This document shows, piece by piece, positions 25,239 through 33,594 of a DNA stretch of 64,000 nucleotides. The number at the start of each line of letters is the position of its first letter. The first letter of the stretch is position 1. The notes beneath the pieces are model-generated. The model searched no databases, was not told the DNA's origin, and saw only the letters and a list, made by a program, of their open reading frames with translations. The translations under genes were made by a program, and so were the position numbers. This stretch comes from Lachnospiraceae bacterium (GTDB lineage: Bacteria; Bacillota; Clostridia; Lachnospirales; Lachnospiraceae), in NCBI GenBank assembly GCA_028692055.1, contig JAQUYA010000001.1, positions 31,321 through 95,320 on the forward strand, given 5' to 3'.

Positions 25239-26984
25239 TTATTCAAATGCGTCTCTATTAAGTTTATAAGCAACGTATGCGTCCATTAAAGCTGAAACAC
25301 AGTCAATTTTTGCTTCGTATCGCTTTTTTAATAATTTACGATTACCATTAGTATCTTCTAATGTGATGCAATTTCCCATGCAAAACGTCATCATTTCTTC
25401 ATCAAATATGAGCATTCGTTCTTCCGATAATTTCTTTAGTTCTCCTAATGGAACAGATTCGGTTCTTGCACCTTGTGGTACTTTTTCAACTCCAAACGGA
25501 CTATTTTCAGCTTCCCAGCGAGTTATAAATTCTTTTGCATAATAAGGGTCATAACCAAGACTTCGAACATCATAATCGCAATCGGTGATATGATTATCCA
25601 AGTCCTCATAAACTTGCATTAAATCTAAAACAGTTCCATCCATTACGATTAAACTGCCCTCGTTAATAAAACAATCGTATTTAATTCGCATGGCTCCGGG
25701 TAATTTCATTAGAGTTAATTCAGAAATATATGCTCTTGTTTTGATTCCAAAAGCACCATTAGATAATGGAAATAGAAAAGTAAATGCACAGAAGTCATCA
25801 CCTTGTGAAAGGTCTGCCCCCATAGAGCATGGAGCCTGCCAAAAATCACGTTTTGTATGCGGTAATGTTTCTTCATATGTAAAATAATAGGTATAACCTT
25901 CCATCGGAAGACCGAATCTTTTAGCAAGAATATCATTTCTAGCCGCAGGTGCTTTTTCAGCCCTTTCAACATCCAACTGATATGTTTCGTATTTTACCGT
26001 TAATCCAATATTTGGATTTGCTTTTTGCCACATATCCGGATCATTCACTTCGTCTATGGAATCAAGCTTGTACCACCATATGGATACGTGCGGATTTATA
26101 TAATCTCCTTTAAGAATATCCATGAGTTCCATTTTTATAGTATCGCCACTACCGTTTCTAACCGTACCTTCTGAACTAATAGCAACGATCAAATAATCAT
26201 CAACTTTGGAAGCTCCCTGCTCAATAGCACCAACAACATCTTCACGTATATCTCCAGATAACCATTCATCTACCGTTGCAACTTTTAATTGAAGTCCCTG
26301 CAATTTATCTATTCGCATGGGTCTGATTTCAAGTAAAGAACCAGTTAAAAAATTCTCGATTCCCTTTTTGGTAGAGGCAAGTTTCATTCTATTTGCTTTG
26401 GAACCAGTGGTGTTTTGTAAGGAACCTTCCGTCAAAAATTTATATAATGGACCTCGTGCTCTAGTAATAGCTGTTCTGATTGGCGACATTACTTCTTCCG
26501 CCTGTTTCATTGTTGGCGCGGTTGTAATCTGATGTGTGGTTGACGTATCTACGTTAAGGAAAAAGTTTTGTATGCAGGAACCGTACATTGATTTTGCAGC
26601 ACCTCTTGCTACGATTAAATATTGTTTATTTACCAATCGTTTTTTTACTTTTTCACGTACATATCGTCCACCATGTCCATCTGGGTTTGGTTTATATACG
26701 CTTAATTCGACGAAATAATACCATCCAAAAATTTGTTCAGCCCATAATTTAAAACTATCCAACAGATTTAAATCTGAACCATCAGTTAGAGTTAACTCAT
26801 TTTCGCAATACGCGATAAAACCATTGATTGCTTCGTCGTCGTAATAAACCCCACGATTTTCTATTAAATCATCGATTCGATGCATCTCCATGGCGACTTC
26901 TTTATTAACTCGTATTTCGCGTCGTACTACGGCATCTCTAAACTGCCCGTAGTATTTTGGAACCGCAGTATTCGATAATGCCAT
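25239..26984 (-). CDS. terL: Terminase large subunit
   Basis: The 581-residue protein carries an ATPase domain with a Walker A-type block YLIVARGAAKSMYGS (about 123-137), a Walker B VATVDEW (D239, E240) and the RNase H-like nuclease start MGADLSQGDDFCAFTF (D391, D397), with DAYVAYKLNRDAF near the end. It cuts concatemers and drives DNA into proheads through the portal. Upstream are HNH, a small-subunit-like protein and a GC-rich intergenic region, which suits a cos-type phage. Confidence 0.94.
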   Translation of the reverse strand: MALSNTAVPKYYGQFRDAVVRREIRVNKEVAMEMHRIDDLIENRGVYYDDEAINGFIAYCENELTLTDGSDLNLLDSFKLWAEQIFGWYYFVELSVYKPNPDGHGGRYVREKVKKRLVNKQYLIVARGAAKSMYGSCIQNFFLNVDTSTTHQITTAPTMKQAEEVMSPIRTAITRARGPLYKFLTEGSLQNTTGSKANRMKLASTKKGIENFLTGSLLEIRPMRIDKLQGLQLKVATVDEWLSGDIREDVVGAIEQGASKVDDYLIVAISSEGTVRNGSGDTIKMELMDILKGDYINPHVSIWWYKLDSIDEVNDPDMWQKANPNIGLTVKYETYQLDVERAEKAPAARNDILAKRFGLPMEGYTYYFTYEETLPHTKRDFWQAPCSMGADLSQGDDFCAFTFLFPLSNGAFGIKTRAYISELTLMKLPGAMRIKYDCFINEGSLIVMDGTVLDLMQVYEDLDNHITDCDYDVRSLGYDPYYAKEFITRWEAENSPFGVEKVPQGARTESVPLGELKKLSEERMLIFDEEMMTFCMGNCITLEDTNGNRKLLKKRYEAKIDCVSALMDAYVAYKLNRDAFE

Positions 26985-26994
26985 ATATATTCAC

Positions 26995-27477
26995 CTACTT
27001 CTTGTCAGTTTGTCCTTTTTGCGGATTAACAATTCGTTTTGTTGCATCACTGGAATCAACGCCACCAAGCTTGTTAATAGCATTTCCAAGAAAATGATTA
27101 GCAGCCTGAGTGCCGAGATTGGTTAATGTCTTTTTCCCAATGTCTTCAAGAACGTCGGTTACAAATTTTTTTCCGCGGCTGGTTTCTTGTGTGTTACCAG
27201 TTTTGCTCAGTTCGCTATACCGCTTTTCCAATCCGATACGATCTATTTTCTTTTGTAATTCCTCGTCAGTCATTTCTTTTACAGATTTTTTTGTACCTGA
27301 TGATGAACTATTACCAGAATGACCAGACGATGTTGATTCATTCTTTGTTTCCGCAGTGTCTTTTGATTTGGTTTTGGATTTTCCTGAACCGCTACCAAGT
27401 TGTGCTTCAGTTCTTCTCACACCCCACTTTTGACCAAGTATTCCGTGGTGTTGTAGCTCCAATGTAACATTAGCCAT
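26995..27477 (-). CDS. Phage protein with HGILGQKWGVRR motif
   Basis: The 160-residue protein has the short N-terminal signature HHGILGQKWGVRR, which recurs in many Firmicute phage structural-region proteins, followed by a Ser/Gly/Lys-rich linker and a helical C-terminal half (VKEMTDEELQKKIDRIGLEKRY). It lies directly after the terminase. A minor head protein or packaging factor is possible; function unknown. The low-complexity centre is probably unstructured. Confidence 0.75.
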   Translation of the reverse strand: MANVTLELQHHGILGQKWGVRRTEAQLGSGSGKSKTKSKDTAETKNESTSSGHSGNSSSSGTKKSVKEMTDEELQKKIDRIGLEKRYSELSKTGNTQETSRGKKFVTDVLEDIGKKTLTNLGTQAANHFLGNAINKLGGVDSSDATKRIVNPQKGQTDKK

Positions 27478-27835
27478 TTTGACTTTCCTCCTCTGCTTCT
27501 GGATCTACGGCAATATTGATTCGCCATTCCAATTCTTTTATCATTTCTTTTATTGATTCAATAACAGCTGTAGCTGCTGGTGGGTCAAAAATTAGTTTTA
27601 CTTTTAAATGCATATAAGACTTAACCATTTCCACTTTGTTTTCCGGGATAAAGTCAGTCCATACCGCGTCTTCATCAATAATTGAAAAACCATTCTTAGG
27701 GCCAACACCTAATTGTGTTAATATTGAAAAAACAGAATTGATATGAATGATGATGTCCATATCAAAATTCTCATCATTTTCATCAATACCAAGTAATTTT
27801 TTAATCGATATTAAAATGCTTTCTATATTATCCAT
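27470..27835 (-). CDS. Head-tail connector-like protein
   Basis: The 121-residue protein (ESILISIKKLLGIDENDENF, then INSVFSILTQLGVGPKNGF and VKSYMHLKVKLIFDPPA, AVIESIKEMIKELEWRIN) is the common helical adaptor-like protein near terminase genes in Clostridia phages. A connector role is inferred from the helical pattern and LGI-D start like gp6-type adaptors. It overlaps the next gene by 8 bases. Confidence 0.75.
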   Translation of the reverse strand: MDNIESILISIKKLLGIDENDENFDMDIIIHINSVFSILTQLGVGPKNGFSIIDEDAVWTDFIPENKVEMVKSYMHLKVKLIFDPPAATAVIESIKEMIKELEWRINIAVDPEAEEESQNG

Positions 27836-27844
27836 AACTCCCCC

Positions 27845-28273
27845 TTATTGCCACCATGGGCAGGTATCTCCAATACTACGTTCTTTGAACTGGCTAACAT
27901 TTAGCAAAGATTCATCACCATAATGTATTGCATTGTGGGTTCTTAAAACCGTGGTAATTAGATTATTTAAATCAAAAACCGCTGAACTTCTTTCAACAAC
28001 ATCTTCTACCGTAATAGGATTTATATGATGTATTAAAATAGGTCCTGCAATTTCAAAACCCGTGCATGCTAAGTCGCATCCATTATCTCTGATAATTACT
28101 TTTCTTCGTATACGTTTCCATTCTGGAGAATTGTATAAAATCTGATTTAAATATCTATCGTGACCAAATGTATCCGCACCAACCACACCTTGAAGACTAA
28201 GGTATTGAAATCTCTCTTCAAAAGTTGGAATTTCTATCAGTTCAGAATATGTTCTAGTTATCATAATCATCAC
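27845..28273 (-). CDS. HNH endonuclease
   Basis: The 142-residue protein has an HNH core: PEWKRIRRKVIIRDNGCDLA, PILIHHINPITVED, LDLNNLITTVLRTHNAIHYGD-type end with the second His. Phages of the HK97 type often carry an HNH protein next to terminase that supports cos cleavage and packaging. The start region has several possible codons (GTG, ATG, ATG) and the N-terminus is uncertain by up to four residues. Confidence 0.86.
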   Translation of the reverse strand: MMIMITRTYSELIEIPTFEERFQYLSLQGVVGADTFGHDRYLNQILYNSPEWKRIRRKVIIRDNGCDLACTGFEIAGPILIHHINPITVEDVVERSSAVFDLNNLITTVLRTHNAIHYGDESLLNVSQFKERSIGDTCPWWQ

Positions 28274-28592
28274 CGCCGTTACCGCTATACTTCTTCATTG
28301 CGTTGATGGCTTTTTCGAACAACTCTTCCTGACGCTGTGACGATTCCAAAGAATCTTTTTTGGCTTGTAGTAATTCGTTTTCTTTTTGCAATCTTTCTCG
28401 TTCCAGTTTTTCTCTTGGTGAGCCTAGTTTTAAAAAATGTGTTACTTCTTGTGACGAGGCAGTTCCCTGAAGCATACGTTGTTCGACCAAATCAATTGCC
28501 AATGCGATTAATTGATTCTCTCTAGCTTCTGGTGTCAATGCCGGTCTGCACTTTTTTACTGGTTCAGAAGAATTGACAATATTACGCTTCAC
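28254..28592 (-). CDS. terS: Putative terminase small subunit
   Basis: The 112-residue protein begins at GTG after GGAGTG. It has basic and helical segments: RPALTPEARENQLIALAIDLVEQ, LQGTASSQEVTHFLKLGS, then a coiled coil KLERERLQKENELLQAKKDSL. This protein precedes HNH and terminase in many clostridial phages and is small-subunit-like: N-terminal DNA-binding part plus an oligomerising coiled coil. It is the first gene of the late operon. The call is by position and shape. Confidence 0.6.
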   Translation of the reverse strand: MKRNIVNSSEPVKKCRPALTPEARENQLIALAIDLVEQRMLQGTASSQEVTHFLKLGSPREKLERERLQKENELLQAKKDSLESSQRQEELFEKAINAMKKYSGNGGDDYDN

Positions 28593-28629
28593 CTTGTCAC
28601 TCCTTTCGTATAATACTTATGTATTTATT

Positions 28630-28668
28630 AGTGACTATCCCGATAGTATCGATAACTATCGAGTCACT
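28630..28668. promoter_or_regulatory. Dyad-symmetry element upstream of late operon
   Basis: Two nested inverted repeats, AGTGACT/AGTCACT outside and CGATAGT/ACTATCG inside, form a 14-bp stem with a 4-nt bulge and a palindromic loop. It ends about 38 bp upstream of the first late gene start. It could be an operator or a leader RNA structure; there is no T-tract, so it is not an intrinsic terminator. Confidence 0.55.
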
Positions 28669-28669
28669 T

Positions 28670-28787
28670 TTACCATAGTATTAAGGAAGCCTTATGAAAC
28701 CAAATGTATCTTTTACCGAAAGGAGAAAAAGAAAGAGCAAACAACTCGTAACATTTAATCTATAAGACCTCTTTAATACTATGGTAA
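28670..28787. repeat. 15-bp inverted repeat flanking 88 bp
   Basis: TTACCATAGTATTAA and its exact reverse complement lie at 28,670-28,684 and 28,773-28,787. A third copy of the core CCATAGTATTA lies at 29,151-29,161 at the end of the next upstream gene. It may be a binding site for a late regulator. Nothing coding was seen between the arms. Confidence 0.55.
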
Positions 28788-28830
28788 TTTAAAACATTTC
28801 TCCCAAAATATCCTCCGGAGAATTTTTAAA

Positions 28831-28880
28831 GACCGCCGCGATATGGGGAGGGGGCGTATATTTTACGACCCCCCCCACTA
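28831..28880. other. GC-rich island, candidate cos site
   Basis: In a long AT-rich gap upstream of the small terminase gene is a sharply GC-rich block: GACCGCCGCG, then GGGGAGGGGGCGTA and TACGACCCCCCCC. The G-run and C-run with CGTA/TACG form a strong hairpin. Position before terS and HNH, and the GC-rich runs, resemble the cohesive-end sites of HK97-like Firmicute phages. The rest of the 28,593-29,158 gap holds only the inverted repeats described separately. Confidence 0.45.
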
Positions 28881-29158
28881 TCTATTTCACAGATTCAAAG
28901 TGTGTCATAACAATTAAAAGCTCACAAACACTTTTTCAGATTTAATTGATTTATGTGTTCATAAGCTTTTCTTTTTAATAAAAGAATGGCAACGAAGAGG
29001 CAGTCTATTCGTGATACTGTTTGATTCATTTATCATTCTTTAATTAGTATTGATGTAATTCTTTGTTGTATTTATTTGCAAAGCTAATACTTTATATTTG
29101 ACATAGCAGGAGTATCATCGACTATAGTTATTTCACAATAATCTTAATACCCATAGTA

Positions 29159-29416
29159 TTATGCCGTTGCAACCACCGTTTGTCTTTTTACTTTTTTGTA
29201 AATGTTTTGAAAATCGTATTTAATTATTTCATCAATCGCTCTTTCGATTTCTTTATTGTTTTCTTCATCTGACAATTGTTCAGATGTTCGAGCAATTCTT
29301 CCCAAATACGAACAGGAATTGTATCCTTTTTCCGAATCAAACAAAAACCATGAAGTAAACTGTTTGAATGGATCGTAAGGATTATCAAATGTGGTTAACA
29401 TACAATTATCACCCAT
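29159..29416 (-). CDS. Conserved phage protein before late region
   Basis: Eighty-five residues from MGDNCMLTTFDNPYDPF; the upstream TTG alternative (MKGVNYD) would use the ribosome site as coding sequence. Conserved-looking blocks are DNPYDPFKQFTSWFLFDSEK and YLGRIARTSEQLSDEENNKE, seen in Firmicute phages near terminase genes. It follows the RNA polymerase-like gene and closes its operon. Function unknown. Confidence 0.75.
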   Translation of the reverse strand: MGDNCMLTTFDNPYDPFKQFTSWFLFDSEKGYNSCSYLGRIARTSEQLSDEENNKEIERAIDEIIKYDFQNIYKKVKRQTVVATA

Positions 29417-29433
29417 ATCGTAGTTTACTCCTT

Positions 29434-32148
29434 TCAATTCAGATATTTTGATACTGTTGATGTTGATACTCCTAACGCTTCCGCAATTTCAGCAGTAGTG
29501 TATCCAGATGCTTTCATTGCTGAAATACGACTGACTTTACCACTGCTAAGTGATGATGTAGCCCTAGGTGTAGCTCTTTGACGAAGATCGTCTATGTCTA
29601 CATTATTGATGATTTGGGCTAGCTTATTTTCGCTAATAGCACCCGATTGGATGGCTTCCCATTCTTTATCGGTTACCTTAATGGTCTCCCTCTTAGCGCC
29701 TACGGCCGTTCTAGCTTGTGTTAATGCTTGCTGATTTGCTTTTTTTATTTCCCCTTTTGTCATGTCCGGGTTATCCTGCTTTTTACCAGCCACAGTGGCA
29801 TTTGCCATAACTTGTGCTTGTCTTTCGCGGGGGGCGTTCTTTAAAGCGATATTGAGCTTAGCCGATAGGCTATCCACCTCGTCTTGGTATGCGGTCTTAG
29901 CAGATGCCGAATACTCTATCTTACCAGTTGTCACCATTTCTTTTCTTGCTTGATTTGCCAATGCTTTCATTTTATTTGCATAGTCGGCATAAGCTTCTTC
30001 TTGGGGGGTACCTGATGATAAAGTACGGGCGTCCTTAGTTTCAGCCATCTTTGTGCTGGCTTGCATACGGACCTTCGTTCTACCAGTCTTCGGGTCTGTG
30101 TATTCTTCGTACACTTCCTTATAACTTTGTTCTCCTGTTTTAGGATCTATGATAGGACTTCCTTTACGCTTTAACACGGACGTTTCGGATTTTGAACGGG
30201 AAATTAATGTCGCAGCACCTTCATGATAATTTCCGTCTTCATCAATGGTACCTTGATACTTCTTTTTGAGTGCCGAAATACTATTATCTTTTTCGCTCTG
30301 CTTATAATCCAGCTTATGTTTCTCGGCGTCAATAACAACCATCGAATGCTTAACTGCTCTAGCAAGTTCATCTGTGGTTGCACCTTTTAAAGTCATATCC
30401 GTAATCAGATTTGAAATCTTTCCCATTTCAGTTTGGGTATTTTTCATAACCTTTGCATTATTAGGATTACCATCTGGTATCTTATAAGATTTGGAATCAA
30501 ATCCTTCTAATTGTTTTAATGCATTTGTCGATGTAACTTTTATTTTTCCACCTGTCGGAATTACCATAACAGTATCACCGTCAAAATCAGCTCCTGATAA
30601 ACGCTCAGCAACTTTACTGTTTATGCCTATAGCATCCAACGCATTGCCAAGAATTCTTTTTGCTGTGGATTGCTTATTGTTGACGGTTAGTACTGGTATT
30701 TCGAATGTTCCTCCATGCGGATATCTGATTAGTGCAACTTGTTCCCCATTTTTATAGTTTGGAGCATATACCTCATTATCTTTCATAGATGTAATAGGTA
30801 AAATTACTTGATACTTTTGTCTAGGTAATGCAGCTGCTTGCAAATGTACTGCTGCCGAGTCGCAATCATCAGAAAATGATTTTAATAATGCTTTCTTAAC
30901 TGTCGGATTTGTCAAAGAACAAATTTCATCAAATTCAGCCTGTTTATCAGCTGTAGCAAGGTTTAACTGTTTTTTAATTAATGTCATACTTTGCTTTGAT
31001 AAGAACTGTGATGGCAAATGATCACTCCATTCATTCCAATCCCCTTCTTCGGCTCTTTTATTAATTAGTGATAACGATTGTTTTTTACCCGTTACTGAAT
31101 CAACAAATTTTCCTTTAGGATCATCATAGAAACTCTGTCCGCCATGTTCTTTTATTAATGAACCAAATGGGTTATCTGGATCATCTTTTATTTTTTTTAA
31201 TACGTCTTTTGTATCTGTGCCTCTTTTTTTATTTGTGTTAAATACAACATCCACACCATTTGGCATGTCATCGGAATATAATGCCATTCCTTTAAGGTAA
31301 TGTGTTCCATCTACCATAATACGAACCTGTGCATAATGAGAAGCACCTAAGTTTAAATCATCTACACCTCTACGAAGTTCAATTGTGCCGTCTTTTTGTA
31401 AGCCGCCATCTTCTGCGTAATTGATCTTTAAACGTTTAGAGTTTAGACTGGTTGGATAAACAAAAGCCGGTTTATACGATTCTCCACCATCATAAGAAAT
31501 ATAATCTACTACAGAATTCACATTGTCAAAATTATAGATTTCTTTATGCTCTGTTCCTGGAGGACAAATAACTTTAATGTTAGTTTGCTTTCCAGGATTT
31601 GTAACTTGTGGAACACCACCACCATATACAGGGTATCCTTCCAATTCCAAAATATAAAGAGCTTGATTCAGCTTTTCCTTCGATATACCTAATTCTCTTT
31701 CAACACCAGTACCAACATCAATCATTCCTTTTTCTTTGATTTGACGTTTTAGAAAATCAGCAGTAGTCTTTGCCTGATTCATTCTTGTTTCGGAGTCCTC
31801 ATTTAACAAAGACCTTACGGACGAATCGTTTGCAAATCCCATTTTATCTGCAATTTCATTTAAACTCAATTTTTCTTTGTCTCTCAATCGTCTCGCCGTT
31901 GCAACATCAAGAGTTCTACGTTCGTCTTTGGCTAATGATTTTTGAGTTCTGAATTGCGTAGTAGTTAATCCCATTGCTTTCGCAATCTCAGTATCGTTCA
32001 TTCCTTTACTTTTTAATTCTTCTATTCGGCTAAGAAAATCTCCACTATGCTGATAGGGGTCATCACCAGACCCCCAAGGATAACGACCAGAACGTTTGGG
32101 CATCCCATAATGCATTAATACTTCATCCAAAATATTTTTGATACTCAT
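29434..32148 (-). CDS. RNA polymerase-like protein (DFDGD double-psi barrel) with HTH domains
   Basis: The 904-residue protein starts after AGGAGGG. Residues 519-529 read GADFDGDTVMV; D521, D523 and D525 match the three Mg-binding aspartates of the NADFDGD motif in RNA polymerase beta-prime and of YonO/QDE-1 single-chain enzymes. About 46 residues earlier, VALIRYPHGGTFEIPVL (R475) parallels the beta-prime block NRAPTLHRLGIQAFEPVL. The N-terminus has helix-turn-helix-like units (about 38-75, 83-115, winged one about 128-175) and the last 32 residues are another (MKASGYTTAEIAEALGVSTS). A phage DNA-dependent RNA polymerase is inferred. It lies at the border of early and late genes, where a late-transcription enzyme would be expected. 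An RNA-directed polymerase is a less likely alternative. Confidence 0.72.
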   Translation of the reverse strand: MSIKNILDEVLMHYGMPKRSGRYPWGSGDDPYQHSGDFLSRIEELKSKGMNDTEIAKAMGLTTTQFRTQKSLAKDERRTLDVATARRLRDKEKLSLNEIADKMGFANDSSVRSLLNEDSETRMNQAKTTADFLKRQIKEKGMIDVGTGVERELGISKEKLNQALYILELEGYPVYGGGVPQVTNPGKQTNIKVICPPGTEHKEIYNFDNVNSVVDYISYDGGESYKPAFVYPTSLNSKRLKINYAEDGGLQKDGTIELRRGVDDLNLGASHYAQVRIMVDGTHYLKGMALYSDDMPNGVDVVFNTNKKRGTDTKDVLKKIKDDPDNPFGSLIKEHGGQSFYDDPKGKFVDSVTGKKQSLSLINKRAEEGDWNEWSDHLPSQFLSKQSMTLIKKQLNLATADKQAEFDEICSLTNPTVKKALLKSFSDDCDSAAVHLQAAALPRQKYQVILPITSMKDNEVYAPNYKNGEQVALIRYPHGGTFEIPVLTVNNKQSTAKRILGNALDAIGINSKVAERLSGADFDGDTVMVIPTGGKIKVTSTNALKQLEGFDSKSYKIPDGNPNNAKVMKNTQTEMGKISNLITDMTLKGATTDELARAVKHSMVVIDAEKHKLDYKQSEKDNSISALKKKYQGTIDEDGNYHEGAATLISRSKSETSVLKRKGSPIIDPKTGEQSYKEVYEEYTDPKTGRTKVRMQASTKMAETKDARTLSSGTPQEEAYADYANKMKALANQARKEMVTTGKIEYSASAKTAYQDEVDSLSAKLNIALKNAPRERQAQVMANATVAGKKQDNPDMTKGEIKKANQQALTQARTAVGAKRETIKVTDKEWEAIQSGAISENKLAQIINNVDIDDLRQRATPRATSSLSSGKVSRISAMKASGYTTAEIAEALGVSTSTVSKYLN

Positions 32149-32151
32149 GGT

Positions 32152-32727
32152 TTAGCCCTCCTGCTCTTTCATTTTATTAATTACTTTGTCAAATCGAACG
32201 ATTTTATCCATAACAGGCACAATATCTTCTACCGTTGGATTAAAATATAAAACTTCATCATTTTGATAAATTCTTAATTCTACATCAATCTCAACCGGTT
32301 TAATTTTATACTCTAAACAAAATAATGCTGTATAGATAAGCAGTTGTTCCATATGAGCTGGTACCGTGCCCGTCTTTAAATCATGAATACGCAACAAAAT
32401 TTTTTCGTAACCGGATTCTCTTTTAAAAGAAATAGTGTCTGCTGTCCCAAAACAATTTTCAGAATAGAACAACATAACTTCTGGCTGCATACGATACCCA
32501 ATTGCATCGTTTACGTAGTTGTTTAATGTCTTTTTCGATTTTGGCAATTTTTGTCCGAGGCTAATCAATCTTTCAGCTAAATCATGAAATTCAGTTCCTT
32601 TTAATGTTGCCAGACGATTAGCATAGGTCGTTGTTAATTTATTTTCATCATAGTTAATCCAATGATAATTTGATGCACCTAAAAAAGCATGCAATCCTTC
32701 AAAGTTTGAATGCTTGTTGAAGTTCAT
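32152..32727 (-). CDS. RecB/Cas4-type PD-(D/E)XK nuclease
   Basis: The 191-residue protein has the family layout: GTEFHDLAERLI with His, ENCFGTADTISF with the GxxD aspartate, LRIHDLKTGTVPAHMEQLLIY with the D-(x)LK catalytic strand and the Q-xxx-Y helix. These nucleases process DNA ends during replication or recombination. It overlaps the VRR-NUC gene by 29 bases and is 3 bases from the RNA polymerase-like gene, so the three are one operon. Confidence 0.85.
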   Translation of the reverse strand: MNFNKHSNFEGLHAFLGASNYHWINYDENKLTTTYANRLATLKGTEFHDLAERLISLGQKLPKSKKTLNNYVNDAIGYRMQPEVMLFYSENCFGTADTISFKRESGYEKILLRIHDLKTGTVPAHMEQLLIYTALFCLEYKIKPVEIDVELRIYQNDEVLYFNPTVEDIVPVMDKIVRFDKVINKMKEQEG

Positions 32728-33004
32728 TTAAGACTTCCTCCTTATTTTCCGGATATATAAAACTGGAGAATGACATTTCATTCATCAGCTTCACATAGTA
32801 CGGTTGATTAGGCTGCTTGCTTGCGCTTGCACTTTTTTTGCATTCTAAGGTGGCCCATTTGTTTTTATAAAGAATTAACAAATCTGGAATACCTTGAATA
32901 TAACTTGAATCAAGTTTGGTTACGATACATCCAACGAATCTCTTTTTCAATTCTGTAATTAATCCCGATTGAAAATCACGTTCGAGCTTTGTTCCTTTAG
33001 CCAT
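32699..33004 (-). CDS. VRR-NUC domain nuclease
   Basis: The 101-residue protein is a minimal VRR-NUC nuclease: KLERDFQSGLITELKKRF, IQGIPDLLILYKNKWATLECKKSAS with the PD and ExK catalytic residues, then QPNQPYYVKLMNEM. Phage single-domain VRR-NUC proteins cleave branched or structured DNA, such as Holliday-junction-like intermediates. Start has AAGGAGG. It is the first gene behind promoter-like motif copy (a). Confidence 0.88.
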   Translation of the reverse strand: MAKGTKLERDFQSGLITELKKRFVGCIVTKLDSSYIQGIPDLLILYKNKWATLECKKSASASKQPNQPYYVKLMNEMSFSSFIYPENKEEVLNELQQAFKL

Positions 33005-33038
33005 TCAATTAGACCTCCTTACAATTTTTGAGCAAACG

Positions 33039-33080
33039 AAAAGAGAAAGTAAACGTAGTTCACGTTTTAGCCTTCTCTCT
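33039..33080 (-). promoter_or_regulatory. Leader hairpin after motif (a), possible attenuator
   Basis: A stem with AAACGT-GAACT-ACGTTT at its tip and an outer AGAGA/TCTCT base, followed by TTTTCG on the minus strand, lies between the promoter-like motif and the VRR-NUC start. It would be transcribed at the very 5' end of the operon that ends with the RNA polymerase-like gene. Attenuation is an inference; the U-run is short. Confidence 0.45.
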
Positions 33081-33081
33081 T

Positions 33082-33109
33082 CATAAAAGGGCATGTTTTT
33101 TTCGCGAAG
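33082..33109 (-). promoter_or_regulatory. 28-nt promoter-like motif, copy (a)
   Basis: CGCG ... ACA ... TTTTATG in the common spacing. Upstream of VRR-NUC, RecB-type nuclease and RNA polymerase-like genes. Confidence 0.7.
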
Positions 33110-33126
33110 CAAAAACAATTGTAAAA

Positions 33127-33594
33127 TTATTGTAAAATGCTCATGGCATTAGATATAGCTTTTGCAAATGCTTTGTTTCTTTCCAGCTCTTTACCGATAC
33201 GATTAAATACCATTTCAATAGGAACACTTTCCAACATCACCATGACTTGTTCCTGTCCCATACTACGTACTGTGTTTTGCAGTTTTTCTTTTTCGATACT
33301 GCTAACGATATTTAGATGCCCGCTCGGTTTTGGATTTGCTTCTTCATGCGGCATTACATTGTCCTCTAAGTTTTGCGTCTGCTCTTCATACTGCTCAACG
33401 GGTTTCATAATATCATCCATTGCCTTTTCTTTTATTTTTGATACTGTGTCTTTCTTTAAAAATTCAGGAACTGCTAGGTTATTACTTTTCATGTTTATTG
33501 TTTTCCTTTCATAATAAGAATATAAAACAGTTGCTACGGTAATAAGATTTATACCGATAATTATTTTTTGTTCTGTGGTGAAATCAATTTTCAT
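33127..33594 (-). CDS. Membrane-anchored protein of unknown function
   Basis: The 155-residue protein has one N-terminal hydrophobic segment (KIIIGINLITVATVLYSYY), then a polar, helical cytoplasmic or external part (KKDTVSKIKEKAMDDIMKP, MVMLESVPIEMVFNRIGKELE). Its ATG overlaps the stop of the small helix-turn-helix gene (AAAATGA). The pairing of a regulator with a membrane protein is suggestive, but no family is recognised. Confidence 0.7.
   Translation of the reverse strand: MKIDFTTEQKIIIGINLITVATVLYSYYERKTINMKSNNLAVPEFLKKDTVSKIKEKAMDDIMKPVEQYEEQTQNLEDNVMPHEEANPKPSGHLNIVSSIEKEKLQNTVRSMGQEQVMVMLESVPIEMVFNRIGKELERNKAFAKAISNAMSILQ

Noticed and set aside
28773..29161. TAATACTATGG repeats as T7-type promoters
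   Set aside because: Only the first bases resemble the T7 promoter, no T7-type polymerase gene is present, and copies face both directions as an inverted repeat.
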